Positions 1 through 8,492 of a stretch of 64,000 nt of DNA are shown one piece after another. Numbering within the stretch: the stretch's first letter is position 1; every line of letters starts with the position of its first letter. The notes under the pieces were generated by a model. The model was not told where the DNA came from and searched no databases. It saw only the letters and a program-made list of their open reading frames with translations. Location of the stretch: assembly GCA_038237515.1 (NCBI GenBank), contig JBBRYP010000003.1:42647-106646 (forward strand), read 5' to 3'. The stretch comes from JBBQDZ01 sp038237515. Its GTDB lineage: Bacteria; Actinomycetota; Thermoleophilia; Gaiellales; Gaiellaceae. A program made the translations under genes and the position numbers.

Positions 1-2
1 CA

Positions 3-863
3 ACCCTCGGCGCCCTCTTCCTCCTGCACCGGCTCGCCGAGGAGCGTCTGGGTGCCGACGGAGCCCGGCGGGCGGTCCTCTACCTCGCGCTCGCCCCGAT
101 GGCGCTCTTCCTCCAGGCCGTCTACAGCGAGTCGCTCTATCTGCTGCTCGCGCTCGGCGCCTTCCTGCTCGCCGAGCGGAGGCGCTGGTTGCCCGCCGGC
201 CTCGTCGTCGGCCTCGCGCTCCTGACCCGCGCTGCGGGACTTGCCCTGCTTCCCGCGCTCGCGCTGCTGGCCTGGCGCTCGCCCGACCGCCGACGGGCAT
301 TCGCCTGCCTCGGCGTCGGAGCAAGCCTCTTCGCGGTCTACCCGCTCTGGCTCTGGCACTCGCTCGGCGATCCGTGGGCGTTCGCGCGCGCACAGGATGT
401 CTGGCACCGCCACCTCTCGGACGCCGGTCCGCTCGGTGGAATCTGGGACGGGCTCCGCGCAGGGTGGGCCGGGATCGAGCAGCTCGCGTCGGGGTCGCAC
501 ACCCACGCCTACTGGTCGGCGGTCTCCGTCGCCGACAGCGACCCCTTCCACGTCGCCGCCGTCAACCTCGAAAGCCTCGCCTTCCTCGGCCTCTACGTCT
601 CTCTCTCCGTCGTCGCCTGGCGTCGCTTCGGAGCGCCGTACGGCCTCTTCTGCGTCGCCAGCCTTGCGATCCCGCTGAGCGTACCGAGCGCGCGCTGGCC
701 CCTCCTCTCGATCCCCCGCTTCGGGCTGCCGCTCTTCCCGATCTTCCTGGCGCTCGCGTACCTCGGCGGGCGCCCGCGCGTCCACACAGCCATCCTCTCG
801 GTCTCGGCGCTCCTCCTAGGCGTGGCGGTGGTGCAGTGGTCGCTCTGGCAGTGGGTCGCGTGA
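3..863 (+). CDS. PIG-V-like membrane mannosyltransferase, 5' end cut by window edge
   Basis: The reading frame is already open at the left edge, so only the last 286 residues are visible. It is a very hydrophobic multi-pass membrane protein. It carries a YSESLY motif followed by a membrane segment and then an LTRAAG segment, the pattern seen in PIG-V-type (GT76-like) mannosyltransferases that use polyprenyl-phosphate mannose. By family this would transfer mannose to a lipid or protein acceptor at the outer face of the membrane. The stop overlaps the GTG of the downstream lipoprotein gene by four bases (GTGA), so the two are probably cotranscribed. Family assignment rests on this motif pattern only; another GT-C fold glycosyltransferase is possible. 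Confidence 0.6.
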   Translation, partial: TLGALFLLHRLAEERLGADGARRAVLYLALAPMALFLQAVYSESLYLLLALGAFLLAERRRWLPAGLVVGLALLTRAAGLALLPALALLAWRSPDRRRAFACLGVGASLFAVYPLWLWHSLGDPWAFARAQDVWHRHLSDAGPLGGIWDGLRAGWAGIEQLASGSHTHAYWSAVSVADSDPFHVAAVNLESLAFLGLYVSLSVVAWRRFGAPYGLFCVASLAIPLSVPSARWPLLSIPRFGLPLFPIFLALAYLGGRPRVHTAILSVSALLLGVAVVQWSLWQWVA

Positions 864-1738
864 GAAGGGCTCTCCTCCTGGCGAGCGCCGCGGCGCTCCT
901 CGTCGCCGCCACCGGCTGCTCGGAGAGGCGGGAGCCGATCGCGGCGGCGCCGTCGCTCTACCCCGTCCGTGTCCAGGGAACGGGCGATCAACCCACGGTG
1001 CTCGAGCGCAGGCCCGTTCGAATCCTCCCGCTCGCCCCCGGAGCGCGGCGGCTGCTCGAGGAGCTCGGGGCGGAGCGCCAGCTCGTCGGGCCGCGGCTCC
1101 GGAGCGCGCGCTTCTGGCGGCTCGACGGCCCGCAGCTCGTCCGGGAGATCGTCGCGTTCAAGCCCGACCTGATCGTCGCCACTCGAGTCACCGATCCCCT
1201 CGACGTCACGCGTGCCGCCCGCAGGACCCGCGCCCCCGTCTACGTCCTGCCCGACCTGACGATCCAGGAGCTCCAGCAGGCGGTCGCGCAGCTCGGCCTC
1301 CTCGGCGGCCATCCGGTGGAGGCACGGGCGCTGACGCGCGAGAACGCGGCCTCGATCGCGAGCGTAACGCGGAAGGTGGCGGGAACGCCCGTCGTCCGGG
1401 TCTTCATCGACACCGGGTTCTTCACGACGATCGGCACGCGCACCGCCGTCGGCGACGCGATCCGCCTGGCGCGTGGGAGGAACGTCGCCGGGGACGCCGA
1501 GCCGGGGCCGTTCGACCAGCGCAAGCTCGCCCGGCTCGACCCGCAGGTGTACATCGCCACCACGAACAGCGGCACGACGCTCGCCTACCTCAAGCGGAAC
1601 AAGAAGACCCGGCGGCTGAGCGCCGTGCGCTCCGGACGCTTCGAGCTTGTCAGCCCCAACCTGCTTCAGGTCGACGGCCGGGTCGGGAAGCTGCTCGAAA
1701 CGATGGCCCGCCTGCTCCATCCCGCCGCCTTCCGTTGA
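860..1738 (+). CDS. Lipoprotein ABC-type solute-binding protein (BtuF/TroA-like fold)
   Basis: The 292-residue product starts at a GTG overlapping the upstream stop. It has a short basic n-region, a hydrophobic core and a lipobox ending AATGC, so it should be a lipid-anchored surface protein. The mature part has the two-lobe layout of the periplasmic binding protein family that captures cobalamin, haem or ferric siderophores: an ILPLAPGARRLLEELGA segment near the start, FKPDLIVA in the first lobe, and a helical linker before a second lobe. No permease or ATPase gene lies next to it, so the transporter partner must be encoded elsewhere. Ligand cannot be judged from sequence. The downstream CPBP gene follows within about ten bases. 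Confidence 0.7.
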   Translation: MRRALLLASAAALLVAATGCSERREPIAAAPSLYPVRVQGTGDQPTVLERRPVRILPLAPGARRLLEELGAERQLVGPRLRSARFWRLDGPQLVREIVAFKPDLIVATRVTDPLDVTRAARRTRAPVYVLPDLTIQELQQAVAQLGLLGGHPVEARALTRENAASIASVTRKVAGTPVVRVFIDTGFFTTIGTRTAVGDAIRLARGRNVAGDAEPGPFDQRKLARLDPQVYIATTNSGTTLAYLKRNKKTRRLSAVRSGRFELVSPNLLQVDGRVGKLLETMARLLHPAAFR

Positions 1739-1748
1739 GGGCCTGCTC

Positions 1749-2399
1749 TTGAGCCAGGGCGCTCGCCTCGGCGGCTTCGTCGGTCTCGCCTCCGCGCTCT
1801 CGCTCCTCAACTACGGAAGCCGCATCGCGGGCGGCAAGCCCCCGAAGGACGCGCTGTATCAGTACTCGGCCGCGATCGGGGGGCTCCTCGAGTACGCGGT
1901 CATTCTCGGCGTCGTGCTCCTCCTCAGCCGGGACGCACCAGGGCGGATCCTGGCGCTCCGCCGCCCCAACTCCTGGGGGCGCGCCTTCGGGATCTCCGTG
2001 GGGACCCTCGTCGTCGTGTACGCGCTGTCGCTCGCGCTCGACCCGCTGCTGCACGCCGACCGGGAGCAGGGCCTGACACCGACGCATTGGGAACCGGCGC
2101 ACGCTGCCGCCTACGCCGCCAACTTCGCCGTCATCGCCGGCGTGGCGCCGGTCGTCGAGGAGCTGATGTTCCGGGGGCTCGGCTACTCCGTCCTCGCGCC
2201 GTTCGGCCGCACCCTCGCCGTGCTCCTCGTCGGCGTCGTGTTCGGGCTGGCCCACGGCCTCGTCTACGCGCTGCCGCTGCTCGTGGCGTTCGGCGTGGGC
2301 CTCGCCTACCTCCGCAGCCGCACCGAGAGCGTCTATCCGGGAATGCTCCTCCACGCGACGTTCAACGCGCTCGCGCTGGTTCTCGCAGTAACGACCTGA
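1749..2399 (+). CDS. CPBP-family intramembrane metalloprotease
   Basis: This 216-residue multi-pass membrane protein carries all three signature motifs of the CPBP (CAAX protease and bacteriocin-processing) family in order: EELMFRG, FGLAHGL and HATFNA. These supply the glutamates and histidines of the predicted active site inside the membrane. In bacteria such proteins process peptides or act in envelope stress, but the substrate here is unknown. I chose the TTG at 1749 because GAGGG lies about eight bases upstream; a longer version would run back through the end of the lipoprotein gene. Spacing suggests one transcript with the two genes before it. Confidence 0.82.
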   Translation: MSQGARLGGFVGLASALSLLNYGSRIAGGKPPKDALYQYSAAIGGLLEYAVILGVVLLLSRDAPGRILALRRPNSWGRAFGISVGTLVVVYALSLALDPLLHADREQGLTPTHWEPAHAAAYAANFAVIAGVAPVVEELMFRGLGYSVLAPFGRTLAVLLVGVVFGLAHGLVYALPLLVAFGVGLAYLRSRTESVYPGMLLHATFNALALVLAVTT

Positions 2400-2420
2400 G
2401 CTTGTGGCTATCCTGCGCGC

Positions 2421-3569
2421 GTGCGCTTCGCCGTTGCCAGTCTTGTAGCGATAGCGGTTGTCTTCCCGGTGGCCGACGCCTCGGCGGTCGCGCCCAAGCA
2501 GATCCGGCTGTTCGCACCGAAGGTGGGGGTCTTCGGCAAGCGCGTCGAGCTGCGCGGGCGGATGATTCCGGCGCAGCCTGGGGCTCGCGTTCGCGTCTCC
2601 GCCGGCGGCACCGTCTTCACCCATGCGACCGTCGGCCGGCTCGGCGGGTTCCGTGTCTCGTTCCCGCTCCACTCCGGCGGGCCCTACCGCGCCGGCTTCG
2701 CCACGACCGTGTCGAGGAAGGTGTTCGTCCGGGTCCGGCCGACGCTGCAGGCCTCGCTCGTCGGGGACGGGGTTATCGGGCTGCCGCTGACTCTCTACGC
2801 CCAGCTCCGGCCAAGCCGCGCCGGCGCTCTCCGCGTCGAGGTCTACCGCGCCGGCCGGCGCACGTACGCCGCCACCTACCAGCGGCACGTGCAGCTCAAG
2901 CTCGGGACGACGAGCCTCGCCGACGTGCGCGTGCGCGTCCGCTTCGTTCCGCACCCTGCGTTCGCGGGCGTCCCCGAACAGATATTCGACCGCAAGCTCG
3001 TGCAGCCGGAGCTCCGCTACGGCTCGGAGGGCCTCGGGGTGACACGCCTGCTCGATCATCTGGCGAGGCTCCACTACGCCGTCCGGCACACGCCGACGTT
3101 CGGCTCCGAGCTCTTCGACGGCGTGATCGCGTTCCAGAAGGTGCAGGGGCTCGAGCGCGACGGCGTCGTCGGCCCGAACACCTGGAGGATCCTGGAGCAC
3201 CCGCGGATCCCCTCGCCGAGATATTCCTCCCCCGCCGACCACATCGAGGTCGACAAGTCCCACCAGGTGCTCTACATCGTGCGCGGCGGGAAGATCTCAT
3301 CGATCGTTCCCGTCTCGACCGCGGGCATCGCCGGCTACTCCACACCCGAGGGCGCTTTCTCGATCTACCGGAAGGTGCCGGGCTTCGACAACGGGCCGCT
3401 CGGCACGCTCTACCTGCCGATGTACTTCACCGGGGGGTACGCGATCCACGGGAACCCGTCGGTTCCCGCCTATCCGGCCTCGCACGGCTGCGTGCGCGTG
3501 CCGATGTGGATCGCGGACGCGCTGTACGCGTCGAACGGGTACGGCGAGACCGTCTACGTCTACAGCTAG
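2421..3569 (+). CDS. L,D-transpeptidase with peptidoglycan-binding domain
   Basis: The 382-residue protein starts at GTG with a cleavable-looking signal peptide ending near ADASA. The middle (about residues 200-255) is a peptidoglycan-binding domain of the PF01471 type, recognisable by FDGVIAFQKVQGLERDGVVG. The C-terminal YkuD catalytic domain has IHGNP followed by SHGCVRV, with the catalytic cysteine at residue 357. The enzyme would form 3-3 cross-links in peptidoglycan or attach proteins to it outside the membrane. The N-terminal 190 residues look like beta-rich repeats, as in other actinobacterial L,D-transpeptidases. Length and domain order are normal for the family. Confidence 0.9.
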   Translation: MRFAVASLVAIAVVFPVADASAVAPKQIRLFAPKVGVFGKRVELRGRMIPAQPGARVRVSAGGTVFTHATVGRLGGFRVSFPLHSGGPYRAGFATTVSRKVFVRVRPTLQASLVGDGVIGLPLTLYAQLRPSRAGALRVEVYRAGRRTYAATYQRHVQLKLGTTSLADVRVRVRFVPHPAFAGVPEQIFDRKLVQPELRYGSEGLGVTRLLDHLARLHYAVRHTPTFGSELFDGVIAFQKVQGLERDGVVGPNTWRILEHPRIPSPRYSSPADHIEVDKSHQVLYIVRGGKISSIVPVSTAGIAGYSTPEGAFSIYRKVPGFDNGPLGTLYLPMYFTGGYAIHGNPSVPAYPASHGCVRVPMWIADALYASNGYGETVYVYS

Positions 3570-3618
3570 AGGCCTCTCCCGACAGGGCGCGCGCCTCCAG
3601 CGGGGCCGCGCCGCGCGG

Positions 3619-4077
3619 ATCGCCGTCCTCAGCGCGCTCGTCGCCTTCGTCGTCCTCTGGCTGCTGTACACGCACGTCTACGGGCACCGCCGGGTTCGCT
3701 CGCTTCCCTGGAACGATCTCACCGCTGCCGCCGGGCCGCTCCGCTTCCCGCACGGAACGATCCGGCTGATCGTGGGGCCGAAGACCTTCAGGCTCTACCT
3801 GCGCGAGCACCGCTCGTACCGCGCCGCCCGCCCGCCGCTCGTCGACTTCCGCCATCGGGTCGCACTCTTCTGGGCCGTCGGCCCGCGCTCCTCGACGGGT
3901 TACGCTCTCGAGGTCGTGAGCGTGACCGAGCAGAAGCGCCGGGTGGTGATCCTCGGGCGCGAGCGCACCCCGACGCTTCGCCGGCGGGTTCGGGTCGGCA
4001 TCAGCTACCCGTTCCGGCTGATCACGATCCCGCGCACGCGAAAGCCCATCTTCCTCGACGTTGCCGGCCGCCCGTGA
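3619..4077 (+). CDS. Small membrane-anchored protein of unknown function, start codon unresolved
   Basis: The first ATG, GTG or TTG in this frame is the GTG at 3772, which would give a 101-residue soluble fragment. The frame is open from before 3571, however, and between 3610 and 3670 it encodes a clear hydrophobic segment (VLSALVAFVVLWLLY) followed by a beta-rich domain. A membrane-anchored protein starting near 3619, perhaps at an ATC, is therefore likely. No NTG codon is available upstream of the hydrophobic segment. An indel in the assembly is the alternative. I recognise no family. The 3' end overlaps the chorismate mutase start by four bases (GTGA), which ties the two genes together. 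Confidence 0.5.
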   Translation: MAVLSALVAFVVLWLLYTHVYGHRRVRSLPWNDLTAAAGPLRFPHGTIRLIVGPKTFRLYLREHRSYRAARPPLVDFRHRVALFWAVGPRSSTGYALEVVSVTEQKRRVVILGRERTPTLRRRVRVGISYPFRLITIPRTRKPIFLDVAGRP

Positions 4078-4382
4078 GCTCCGCGGACAGCGACCCGCTC
4101 ATCCGCCAGCTACGCGAGCAGATCTCCGACACGGACCGAGCGATCGTCGAGGCAATCAACGCACGTCTGCGGCTCGTGGCGCGCTTGAAGGGCTACAAGG
4201 AGTCGCGCGGGATTGGCTTCGTGGACCCCGAGCGGGAGGAATGGATGCTCCAGTACCTCGCCCGTGCGAACCGCGGCCCGCTCTCCGCGGACGGCCTGCG
4301 CGAGCTCTTCGCGGCGATGCTCGAGCTGACGAAACGCGAGGTCGCTCGCGGGGAGGCGCCGGGCGATCCTGAAACAGGCTAG
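4074..4382 (+). CDS. Chorismate mutase, AroQ type
   Basis: This 102-residue, all-helical protein matches the stand-alone AroQ-class chorismate mutase: IRQLREQISDTDRAIVEAIN in helix 1, then ARLKGYKESRGI, with the arginine and lysine residues that hold chorismate. It would convert chorismate to prephenate for phenylalanine and tyrosine synthesis in the cytoplasm. It starts with GTG inside the stop of the preceding gene. Its stop codon shares the palindrome CTAG with the stop of the convergent nuclease-family gene, so the two genes overlap by four bases tail to tail. Confidence 0.85.
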   Translation: MSSADSDPLIRQLREQISDTDRAIVEAINARLRLVARLKGYKESRGIGFVDPEREEWMLQYLARANRGPLSADGLRELFAAMLELTKREVARGEAPGDPETG

Positions 4383-4918
4383 GCCTCTTCCTCTTCTTCC
4401 TCCGCCTCGTCGCCTTCGGGCTCGGCGCCCTCGTGCGGCTCGGCGAACTCGTCGGGGGAGACGCTGTCGAGGAACTTCTTGAACTCGTCGACGATCTCGT
4501 CCTCGTTCACCTCCTCGCCCTCGAACTCTACGGCTGACTCCTCGATCACGCGGTCGGCCGCGAAGATCGGTGCCTCGGCCCGCACCGCGAGTGCGATCGC
4601 GTCCGACGGTCGGGAATCGATCTCCACCTCCGAGCCGTCCTGCTGAACCGTGATGCTCGCGTAGAAGGTGTTCTCGCGCAGCTCGGTGACGGTGATGCGG
4701 ATCACGTGCGCGTCCAGCTCGGAGAGGATGTTCGTGACGAGGTCGTGGGTCAGCGGCCTTGGCGTGCTCGCACCCTGCAGCTTCATCAGGATCGCCGCCG
4801 CCTCGGGATGCCCGATCCAGATCGGCAGGTACTTGTTCCCCTCCGCCGTCTTCAGGAGGACGATCGGCTGCTTGCCGACGAGGTCGAAGCTGACGCCGTA
4901 GATGGTCATCTCGTGCAT
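4379..4918 (-). CDS. Bifunctional nuclease (BFN/DUF151) family protein
   Basis: The 179-residue protein has the conserved DUF151 core from residue 1 to about 135. It includes KYLPIWIGHPEAAAI, TELRENTFYASI and SRPSDAIALAVR, the motifs of the family first described as bifunctional nucleases. The C-terminal 45 residues are very acidic (runs of glutamate) and probably disordered. The family is widespread in actinobacteria, where its role is not firmly established. The gene is transcribed towards chorismate mutase and overlaps its stop codon. Confidence 0.85.
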   Translation of the reverse strand: MHEMTIYGVSFDLVGKQPIVLLKTAEGNKYLPIWIGHPEAAAILMKLQGASTPRPLTHDLVTNILSELDAHVIRITVTELRENTFYASITVQQDGSEVEIDSRPSDAIALAVRAEAPIFAADRVIEESAVEFEGEEVNEDEIVDEFKKFLDSVSPDEFAEPHEGAEPEGDEAEEEEEEA

Positions 4919-5060
4919 GGCGGCCTCCCGGCGATGTTAGCCGAGCCCTCCCGTGACCAAACGGGCGGCCGCAAGAGCCGCACAGCCGTCTCGCAGGGAG
5001 AGGCACTCGGGCAGCCGCGCGCGGCGTCGCGAGAGCGACAGCAGAGCCCCGAGGCGTCGC

Positions 5061-5066
5061 TACAAT
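5061..5066 (+). promoter_or_regulatory. Probable -10 element of the tRNA-Ile gene
   Basis: TACAAT lies 11 bases before the first base of the tRNA, the expected place for a sigma-70-type -10 hexamer driving a tRNA transcript. I see no strong -35 hexamer at the ideal spacing; GCGACA about 20 bases further up is the closest. Confidence 0.45.
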
Positions 5067-5076
5067 CCGCCGCTGC

Positions 5077-5153
5077 GGGCGATTAGCTCAGTCGGTTAGA
5101 GCGCCGCTCTGATAAGGCGGAGGTCCGTGGTTCGAATCCACGATCGCCCACCA
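5077..5153 (+). tRNA. tRNA-Ile (anticodon GAT), CCA encoded
   Basis: The full cloverleaf can be drawn. The acceptor stem is GGCGAT-type (GGGCGAT with ATCGCCC). The D-arm contains AGCTCAGTCGGTTAGAGC, the anticodon loop is CTGATAA with GAT reading isoleucine codons, and the T-loop is GGTTCGAATCC. The discriminator is A at 5150 and the terminal CCA at 5151-5153 is encoded. It stands alone rather than inside an rRNA spacer. The 1.6 kb that follow have a different composition and contain the beta-propeller gene, so this tRNA may be an old insertion point, although I found no duplicated tRNA 3' end. Confidence 0.97.
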
Positions 5154-5405
5154 AAGCCTCGCTATTCGAACCCGGGGCGCCCGCTCCGGGGCGGGAGAGG
5201 ATCAGTTCGAGCAGCTCCGTGTGTTCGACGCCAGAGACTCTCCCGCTCTTCTCGCTACGCTCGCTGGGGCGACTACTCTCCGATCACGATCGATCCAAGT
5301 GATGACGCGGCATCACCGACACGCCGTTCTGCAAGCACCGAGCGTGGCTCGTAGACGAAGTCGGCAGTCGACCTTCTGGAGATCCCAATAGGCGGCGGTA
5401 GCGGC

Positions 5406-6332
5406 TTGCAGCTGAGTACGAAATTGAGAACCCTCGCCGGAGCCGCCCTCGTCGCCTTCCTATTGGTGCCGGGCTTACGGGCGGGTGCCAAGGGCCCAGC
5501 GTCCCCGCCTGGAATGATCGTCTATGTCTGCGGCGCGAGGTTGAACAGCCTCTGTCGCGTCGGCGTCGACGGCCGGAACCCGCGCACTCTTGTGCGTGCC
5601 AATTCCACTTCCTTCTACGCCACGCCTTCCCTTTCGGCAGATGGCACGCGGCTCGCATATGTGTTTGCGAACCGAGCCTACGCGGCCGACCCACTCGGTC
5701 GGAACCAGCACCTACTGTCCGATGGCTTTGTGGAGGCGGTCTCCCTCCGGCCCGATGGCCAGCGGATCTTGCTGCTCACGCCCGTTCGACTCTGTCCTGG
5801 TCCGCTTGGGTGTCCCTTCATCGGGACGACCGGCACTCTCGTCGATTGGAGCGGAGCTGATGCTCACAGACGCCCCGGCTTCTTCGCAGGCGCCGACTGG
5901 CTCTCGCCGGGGAGATTCATCGCGATCTCTGCCCATGAACCAAGCTCTCTTCTCACGGTCCCGGCCGTAGGTTGCTGCGGACGCGTTTTCCTCGAGGCCG
6001 CCCGGCTCCGCTTCGGGGAAATTGCCGTGTCTCCAGACGGCGAGACATTCGCAGTCTCCACCTACGCCACGGCTGGCTCGTCTGTGGATATCTATCTCAT
6101 CGATCGCCGTACCAAGGCGATGCGCCGTTTTTCTCCGCCGGCACGCTCCAGCCACAATGACCTCTATTACTCGCCCGCATGGTCGCCTGACGGCAAATGG
6201 CTGGTATTCGTCAGGCAGAACGCCCGACGACCGCTTCAGCGGATGCTCATGATTGCCCGCGCCGTCCCCGGGTCACAGATGGTCTCCTTGGGTGTGCTTG
6301 GCGTCCAGCCGGCTTGGGGTTCTTCCAGCTAG
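5406..6332 (+). CDS. Secreted TolB-like (PD40) beta-propeller protein
   Basis: The 308-residue product begins at TTG and has an N-terminal signal peptide (hydrophobic stretch around residues 9-24). Repeated SPDG/SADG motifs follow (PSLSADGTRLAYVF, VSPDGETFAVS, AWSPDGKWLVFVR), which mark the blades of a PD40/WD40-like propeller of the TolB type. Such proteins usually bind partners in the envelope; nothing here fixes a ligand. Codon use is noticeably less GC-biased than in the neighbours, with many A/T-ending codons, and the gene sits just behind a tRNA. Together these suggest horizontal acquisition. Confidence 0.65.
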   Translation: MQLSTKLRTLAGAALVAFLLVPGLRAGAKGPASPPGMIVYVCGARLNSLCRVGVDGRNPRTLVRANSTSFYATPSLSADGTRLAYVFANRAYAADPLGRNQHLLSDGFVEAVSLRPDGQRILLLTPVRLCPGPLGCPFIGTTGTLVDWSGADAHRRPGFFAGADWLSPGRFIAISAHEPSSLLTVPAVGCCGRVFLEAARLRFGEIAVSPDGETFAVSTYATAGSSVDIYLIDRRTKAMRRFSPPARSSHNDLYYSPAWSPDGKWLVFVRQNARRPLQRMLMIARAVPGSQMVSLGVLGVQPAWGSSS

Positions 6333-6437
6333 AGCGTTCGCGTCCAGACTGTCGCTTTGCCGCCCGGGGATCCGTCCCCGAAGGGCGGAATGCTGGCGGT
6401 TTTTCGAGTTGGTCCGCAGCGTGGAACGCAATCCGGC

Positions 6438-6593
6438 CTGCTCGCCGTTGTGCGGGAACCAGCCGGTACTGCCGTAACAACTGAGACCCGCCAACTCGGC
6501 AGTCACAATCTTCACTCCGTTCCCATCCGGATCCAGGGCGGCCAGCGTCCACTGACCGCCCCCTTCGCCCCGCTGAGAAACGAACGCGACCTT
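6438..6593 (-). pseudogene. Remnant of a second PD40 beta-propeller gene
   Basis: On the minus strand, about 50 residues read as a decayed PD40 repeat: KVAFVSQRG, then LAALDPDGNGVKIVT, then GWFPHNGEQ in the place of the usual WSPDG. No full-length frame with a start and matching ends surrounds it, so I read it as the fossil of a propeller gene facing the intact one. The rest of the 439-base stretch from 6333 to 6771 shows no other gene. The call depends on a short motif and could be chance. Confidence 0.35.
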
Positions 6594-6771
6594 CGTTCCA
6601 CTCAGGCCCCCGCAGGATCGGCGCAGCGAACCGGCACGCCCGCGCTCGTCGCCGAGGCCGCCAGCGCCACCGCGGACCACGACTGCCAGCATTCGCTAGG
6701 GGCGTTCAACGACTCGTCGGAAAGGTGCAAGACGCGGCCGGTTGCCTCCGTGACGATCCGCAGCGCCGGCG

Positions 6772-7770
6772 ATGGTGCGCTATCTGATCAGGCGGGTGCT
6801 CTGGGCGATCGCGATGTTCTTCGCGGTCACCGTCGTCAGCTACGTCCTCTTCTTCATCATCCCCGCGAACCCGGCGAAGATCGCCTGCGGACAGACGTGC
6901 TCGGCGGCTGACGTCCAGCGCGCGGCGAAGTTCCTCGGCACCGATCGGCCGATCTGGGTGCAGTACGGGAGGTTCGTTGGGCGGCTGATGCCGTTCAGCG
7001 TCCGCGGGGGGCCTCACTTGAAGACGCCGAGCCTCGGCCACTCGTTCTTCAACCGCCAGCCCGTCAACACGCTCGTGCTGAGAGCCGCGCCGGTGACCGC
7101 GTCGCTGGTTTTCGGCGGAGCCTTCTTCTGGATGCTGCTGGCGGTCCCGGTCGGCATCCTCTCCGCGCTGCGGCCACGGTCGCTGCTCGACCGGGTCTCG
7201 ATGACCTTCGTCCTGATCGGGATCTCCGCCCATCCGGTCTGGATCGGCCTGATCTTCGCCTACTTCGCCGGCTACAGGTGGCACCTCACCCCCATCACCG
7301 GCTACGCAGACTTCGTCAACCCGCCCCCGGGCGAGCCGGGGGGTCCGGTTCAGTGGGCCTACCACATGGTTCTTCCCTGGACGACCTATGCGGTGCTGTT
7401 CGCGGCGCTCTACGTGCGGATGATCAGGGCGAACGTCCTCGAGACGAAGAACGAGGACTACGTCCGCACCGCCCGCGCCAAGGGCGCATCGGAGGCACGC
7501 GTGCGGCGCTCGCACATCCTGCGCAACGCGATGCTCCCGATCGTGACGCTCCTCGGGATGGACATGGGCATCGCGCTCGGCGGCTCGCTCTTCACGGAGT
7601 CGATCTACAGCCTGCCGGGACTCGGCCGGACGTCGATTCAGGCCCTCAACAACTTCGACGCGCCGACGATCCAGGGCGTGATCGTCTTCGCGACCGTGGT
7701 GATCATCGCGATCAACCTGCTCGTCGACCTGCTCTACGCCCTGATCGACCCCCGCATCAGGCTTGCCTGA
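6772..7770 (+). CDS. Orphan DppB/OppB-type ABC transporter permease
   Basis: The 332-residue protein has the layout of the first inner-membrane subunit of peptide/nickel ABC transporters. It starts with MVRYLIRRVLWAI and a membrane helix, then an extracytoplasmic stretch, then five helices. The cytoplasmic EAA loop that docks on the ATPase reads YVRTARAKGASEARVRRSHI, and a typical C-terminal DPRIRLA ends the protein. In this family the gene is nearly always followed by a DppC permease, two ATPases and a binding protein; none is present here. A clear paralogue lies at 50383-51429, equally alone. Partners must be encoded elsewhere or the protein works differently. Confidence 0.88.
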   Translation: MVRYLIRRVLWAIAMFFAVTVVSYVLFFIIPANPAKIACGQTCSAADVQRAAKFLGTDRPIWVQYGRFVGRLMPFSVRGGPHLKTPSLGHSFFNRQPVNTLVLRAAPVTASLVFGGAFFWMLLAVPVGILSALRPRSLLDRVSMTFVLIGISAHPVWIGLIFAYFAGYRWHLTPITGYADFVNPPPGEPGGPVQWAYHMVLPWTTYAVLFAALYVRMIRANVLETKNEDYVRTARAKGASEARVRRSHILRNAMLPIVTLLGMDMGIALGGSLFTESIYSLPGLGRTSIQALNNFDAPTIQGVIVFATVVIIAINLLVDLLYALIDPRIRLA

Positions 7771-7800
7771 GGCCGGCTCTCCCTAGCGCCCCGGCGGCCC

Positions 7801-8334
7801 TCAGATCCTCAGCGTCGTTCGGTAGCGGCCCGGACTGAGTCCCGTGTAGGCGCTAAAGGCGCGCGTGAAATGACTCTGGTCGGAGAAGCCCGCGTCACGG
7901 GCGATCGCGGCGAGCGGCTCGTCGGTCGAGAGCAGCTGCCCCGCGGCCCAGTCGAGACGCAGCTCGCGGACGTAGGCCGCGACCGAGATCCCGAGCCGTG
8001 CGCGGAACACGCGGGCGAGGTGGGTCGGGTGAACGCCGGCCGCGGCAGCGACGTCGGCCAGCCGGATGCGCTCCGAAAAGTGCTCGTGCAGGAAGTCGCG
8101 CACCGTCGCGAGCCAGGCCGGCGCGGGGCGATCGGCCTTCCGCTGGCGCGCCGCAGCCGCTGCAAGCTCGAGGAGCAGGCCCTCCACGGCGAGCGGCGTG
8201 TGCTCGTCGGGCGCCTCGAGCTCGCGCGCAATGCGGACCGCGAGCAGCCGCGCTGCGCCGTCCCGCCACGTCGTCGCGCGGCCGAGCGGCTGGAAGCCGA
8301 TCTCCGACAGGCGTGCGCCGTGCGGCTCGGCCAT
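7801..8334 (-). CDS. AraC-family transcriptional regulator, short N-terminus
   Basis: The 177-residue protein ends in a full AraC/XylS DNA-binding domain with two helix-turn-helix units: IRLADVAAAAGVHPTHLARVF and the signature IARDAGFSDQSHFTRAF, closing with GLSPGRYR. The N-terminal 75 residues match only the inter-domain linker region of longer AraC relatives; the cupin-like sensor domain is missing. An in-frame TAG lies six bases before the ATG, so the short form is not a start-choice artefact. It may be a naturally short member or a truncated gene. It is divergent from the cytochrome gene and convergent with the permease. Confidence 0.82.
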   Translation of the reverse strand: MAEPHGARLSEIGFQPLGRATTWRDGAARLLAVRIARELEAPDEHTPLAVEGLLLELAAAAARQRKADRPAPAWLATVRDFLHEHFSERIRLADVAAAAGVHPTHLARVFRARLGISVAAYVRELRLDWAAGQLLSTDEPLAAIARDAGFSDQSHFTRAFSAYTGLSPGRYRTTLRI

Positions 8335-8492
8335 CGCCGCCTACCTCATCGCACGGGCCGTCGCGTCACGAGTTGGCAACTTAGACGCCGGTGCCGCCAG
8401 AAAGTTGCGCTTCGCTCGAAGACGCTTCTTCTGTCCAAACGAGCTGCGGATTCGTGCAAGACGGGCACGCGGGAGGACGAGAGGATCGCCCG

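Noticed and set aside
5154..5405. Second tRNA or attachment site after tRNA-Ile
   Set aside because: No cloverleaf and no copy of the tRNA 3' end could be found by eye in this stretch.
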